From Dreissena polymorpha (Eukaryota; Mollusca; Bivalvia; Myida; Dreissenidae), in contig NC_068366.1 of the NCBI RefSeq assembly GCF_020536995.1, positions 16,583,522-16,647,521 of the forward strand: a stretch of 64,000 nt of DNA. The letters run 5' to 3'. The notes under the pieces are model-generated. The model had not been told where the DNA came from. It searched no databases and saw nothing but the letters and a program-made list of their open reading frames with translations. How positions within the stretch are numbered: the stretch's first letter is position 1; each line of letters opens with the position of its first letter. Positions 60,311-64,000 of the stretch are shown one piece after another. Position numbers and translations under genes: made by a program.

Positions 60311-60835
60311 ATATCAATTGTATTCATTTATATATAGACGTAACTAAAAGCGTATTTAAGCAGGTTAGTGTTCGCTCATATTAAGAAGACATAATTATAC
60401 AAGAACAATATGCAAATTTTCTTTTTACAATAAAAATTGTACACAGCTTAAAAACTTGTCAAGCATATAAAGAGGACAGAAGAACTTTTATTTCGACAAA
60501 TACATATACATATTTACACAGTTGAAATAGGCCGTTATGGTCCTTGATCAACATATATTATATCATTCATATATTCATAATACATGGTGTTGCATAAAAA
60601 AAAACGTTATGGTTGAATAAACGATAATGTTCTGATACATATACTAAATATCGCATCCACTCGAGATTCAAAATCAATTTTCTTAAGAGACATACAGTAT
60701 TTACACAGCATATATTGATTTGATATTTCAATATTTCTATTTGAAAAACATGGTCTATAAAAGTGTTAATAAAAATAACAGTTTCAAAATCAATAGTTTT
60801 TTTATTTTTTTTTAACAAACTGTATGTTCTTCACA

Positions 60836-61090
60836 AATAATAATGTAATATTCACACAACATGATGTAATATTCATATCATATTACGAAAACATAAGCAC
60901 AATAATTCTAATGTGACGAGATTTGAATATTCTTATCATATTACGAGAACATAAGTACAATAATTCTAATGTGACGAGGCTTGAATAGACATATATTAAT
61001 GTAATATTCACATAACATGATGTAATATTCATATTATATTACGAGAACATAAGTACAGTAATTCTAAGGTGATGAGACTTGAATAAACTA
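60836..61090. repeat. AT-rich tandem repeat with ACATAAGTACAATAATTCTA units
   Basis: The phrase ATTACGAGAACATAAG and the following CAATAATTCTAATGTGACGA-like words recur near 60,885, 60,942 and 61,040. A flanking AATGTAATATTCACA segment is duplicated at about 60,841 and 61,000. Confidence 0.75.
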
Positions 61091-61740
61091 TTTCATCAAT
61101 GACCTCGTTATCATCTAAATTAGAAAAAACGAGTGCAGAAAGGAAAGCTAACTCTTCCAATCATTCTCAAAAGGAACAGAAGAGTTTTCTCCCCTTACCA
61201 AATGATTTATTCAGCATACCTAAAACTGCTAGTCTTAGTTGATATGGTTTAAGATTCAAGATTCAAAATAAAATATTGAAAATCTTAATCACCGATTGTA
61301 TCCTTTTGTTGCAATATACAATATACTTTACTTAAATAATTGATCTTGTTTTATCACTTCCTCCAATAATGGATCTGTCTTTTACATGCATATGATCCTA
61401 CCCCACTAATATTAAACAACATGTATACATCACCATGGGTAAAAAACGATTCTTATTTTATAAGTCCCTGTGTGCATAGTTTAAAATTTATATGTAGTCA
61501 TGTAATACACGTATGACGCTTAATACTTTGGCTTTATGATGTCTGATAAGTATTTCTGCATATATTTGCAATGCAGAGACCCCAGTTACACCCACAACGA
61601 TTGCAATTTTGATATACGGAACATATACACAAGTTTTGAGTTTATAAATTGTTAGAATAACAGTATTGTCAATGCTTAATTTTGCCAAAAACTGCAAAGA
61701 CAGCTGGAAGATAATGTACCTTAATGTACCACAAGTTATG

Positions 61741-61995
61741 CAAACAACAGCTCATTTTTAATAAATGACCTATTATGTACATATAGGAGAAAAACAAATA
61801 TTCGTCCTAAATATACTATAGTATAGCATAGAACTACACAGATGATTTAGCACGAAATTATGTATCACAAATAATGTATAAACAGTTCATTTTGAATAAT
61901 TGACCTATTATGTACATATAGGAAAATAAAACTACAACAAATATTCATCCTGAATAAACTATAGTATAGGATAGAACTACACAGATGATTTAACA
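61741..61995. repeat. 135-bp tandem duplication
   Basis: TGACCTATTATGTACATATA starts at 61,766 and at 61,901. Both are followed by ACTATAGTATAG and AGAACTACACAGATGATTTA. Confidence 0.8.
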
Positions 61996-62404
61996 CAATC
62001 CCTTCATATATAATGGGTCTAGTTATATTGAACACAATAATATCATAGTATCATTAATTAATGGGTTTTTTAAGTAGATTAACAGACAAATAAGTATTTC
62101 TACTACACAAATTTGATAAATACTATTGCATCACCTGTGTATAAATTTATGATTTGTTGTGCTACTCAGGAGATACAACTACCATACACTTAAGAAATTT
62201 GATAAGGACTATGATCTATTTAAGGTATAGATAGATGTAGACTATATGGATATGCTTTAAAATAGAAGGCAAAAATCTATAGTCAGTTGTAAGAGTTTAA
62301 CCGATTATAATATAGTTTGTATCTTTGTTTACGTTTGTAAGTTTTCACTTTGTTAAAATCATTTTTTATGGATTGTAGTTTTCCAATTTATTTTTTACAA
62401 TACG

Positions 62405-62709
62405 TTTTATGTTTGTTACAAGGAAGGTGTTTAAGTGTTATCTACAATTTGCGAGGAAAAAGTAACAACACACACACATACAAGCCGGTTCAACATATAA
62501 TAAGGGTATTAATTTGTAATTTAAAAATTCAATCGTAAAACATGTAAGATGTGGAAGTTTTATGTTTATTGCAAGAAAGGTGTTTAAGTGTTATCTACAA
62601 TTTGCGAGGAAAAAGTAACAACACACACACATACAAGCCGGTTCAACATATAATAAGGGTATTAATTTGTAATTTAAAAATGCAATCGTAAAACATGTAA
62701 GATGTGGAA
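62405..62709. repeat. 153-bp tandem duplication, nearly identical
   Basis: Two adjacent copies (62,405-62,557 and 62,558-62,709) share GGTGTTTAAGTGTTATCTAC, a CA repeat and AAGCCGGTTCAACATATAAT. Only a handful of differences are visible, so the duplication is recent. Confidence 0.9.
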
Positions 62710-62741
62710 CATACCACTTAAGCTTGTAGATGTCATCACTC

Positions 62742-63784
62742 TTACTGGCCGCTTCCGCCGTTTCTTCTATACTGCCTGAAGTTTTCTATGACATCATTAA
62801 CATTGTCATATATATCAAACTTGATACGTTCTTCTGCAACAGTTTTCCCATAGACCGCCCCATTAAAGTACCACGCACTGTCGATATTCGGATGCAATAA
62901 AAGCCTGTTGATGAGTCCCTGGTTGGGTTTTGTGACGTCATCCACCAGCCTGTACCCTTTGCTTTTCATTGGTGCCCTTTTACGCATTATGGCAGATTTC
63001 ACAGAGTTATTGCGTAGTTTGATTATCACTAGACGGATCTGTCCCTTCTTGGTTGGAATCCGGTGCATGGCCACTACATCTTCCATCTGTAGGTCGACCT
63101 CTGTGTTGATCTTTAGGATTTATTCAATTTATCAAAACGTGAACAGGTCCCTTTAAAATAGTCCGGAGTCCTAACAGATGTTTCTTCATGTACAAACTAT
63201 TTATTTTTACTTACATATATTTTTGCTGAGGCCCTTACACCGCTAACAAAGTATCCGCACTTATTTCTATTTACACGAAAATGTATATGTTTGACTATAA
63301 CTTTAGTCGTACTGAACAATTCAATATGAATGTATTTACCAAAATTAAAACTCGCAAATGACATTAGAACACTCAGCAAATACGTAATTGCGGGATCTAT
63401 AGCTTGCAGCATTTAATTTTTTCTAGGAGGTTTTTGTTATCAAAGTCAATGCTGTCGATTTTGGCCTGCATTTCGTTTACTTTTTCATTGATTAATTTTT
63501 CTATTTTTTGTTTGTGTTTTCTTCAAGTTTTTTAATGAGATTTGTCACAGTGTTTGTTATTAGCATTTCAACTTCATCTTTTTTATCATGCCTTTGAGAT
63601 CCTCCCTTAAGTTGGAGATGCCTTCAGTCATGGCTTGAAGTTGTATATTTATTGAGTTAAGTTCTTCCATGCTTGAGTTACTATTGTCACTCGTATCTGG
63701 CCTATATTTCTTGACTGCAGGCTTTGTCGGTGGTTTTGTTCCAATGAAGTTTAGTTTTTGCTGGTGTTTTGTTTCGTTGCTCAT
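62742..63784 (-). pseudogene. LINE ORF1-like remnant, interrupted
   Basis: Minus strand. 63,784-63,415 starts MSNETKHQQKLNFIGTKPPT, then a coiled-coil-like region (MEELNSINIQLQAMTEGISN, LIKKLEENTNKK, IEKLINEKVNEMQAKIDSID) split between frames by small indels. A non-matching block lies at about 63,414-63,118. Then 63,117-62,742 reads ILKINTEVDLQMEDVVAMHR, IPTKKGQIRLVIIKL, LVDDVTKPNQGLINRLL and AWYFNGAVYGK, which resembles the RNA-binding and C-terminal part of L1-type ORF1 proteins. ORF1 proteins coat LINE RNA. It is on the same strand and on the 5' side of ORF2, but 3.5 kb away, so common origin is an inference. Confidence 0.55.
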
Positions 63785-64000
63785 GGTTAAAGTTGTTACA
63801 GTACAGTTATCTTCTTGCCTGGGGTGTCAAAGTAAATAATTGGCAACCACTTATCAATAACTATAGTATGTTTTTAATCCTTTCTACACCTTGATGTTCA
63901 GTCATGACTGAATGGAAAGTCATGACGTGTTTATCCTCCGGAAAGAGTCTCGGTACATCCTTTCGTATAAATAGTTTCAGAACTTTATTGATATAGTATT
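63785..64000. other. Right-edge non-coding DNA
   Basis: Sequence 5' of the ORF1-like start. Contains a short inverted CAGTCATGACTG at about 63,899-63,910. Nothing else supported. Confidence 0.4.

Overview
The window is AT-rich eukaryotic DNA with introns, single-exon Toll-like sequence, C1q and TSP1 domains, tRNA-derived SINEs and several families of 'pearl'-type repeats. Together these point to a mollusc, most likely a bivalve; the species cannot be fixed from this sequence. Host coding density is very low: one apparently intact gene, one decayed Toll-like gene, and much transposable-element debris.

Layout: (1) 1.6-6.8 kb, plus strand, holds a nine-exon gene whose exons join in phase into a 476-residue secreted protein: signal peptide, Ly6/uPAR-like domain, ShKT domain, three TSP1 repeats and a C-terminal C1q domain. 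(2) 7-15.8 kb has no recognised gene, but contains a SINE, a candidate MITE and small repeats. (3) 15.9-18.7 kb holds a broken single-exon Toll-like receptor (LRRs, membrane segment, TIR) and, 1.2 kb upstream, a duplicated fragment of its own LRR region. (4) 20.9-25.6 kb holds a heavily decayed minus-strand gene of an uncharacterised multi-copy type and a Ty3/gypsy pol fossil. (5) 26-36.9 kb is a patchwork of SINEs, AGGCC-containing repeats and a striking 0.7-kb CCGG-rich array. (6) 36.95-40.5 kb carries a telomere-like hairpin, a 74-75-bp minisatellite and a 24-bp minisatellite.

(7) 40.6-53.6 kb is dominated by a decayed, intron-containing KDZ (Kyakuja-Dileera-Zisupton) transposase gene on the minus strand. 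Exons recognised over 12.7 kb keep phase at the junctions I could test. Its 6.6-kb intron and its last exon are packed with tandem-unit 'pearl' or Helentron-like non-autonomous elements of at least four families, including one nested inside another. Two of the families repeat nuclear-receptor-like half sites in every unit. (8) 55.1-59.2 kb is a nearly complete L1/Tx1-like LINE ORF2 on the minus strand with only two lesions seen. ORF1-like remnants on the same strand lie at 62.7-63.8 kb, separated by AT-rich tandem duplications.

The best candidates for something new are the Ly6-ShKT-TSP1-C1q architecture, the shared plan of the four pearl-like families with their embedded DR1 motifs, and the KDZ element serving as a nest for them.
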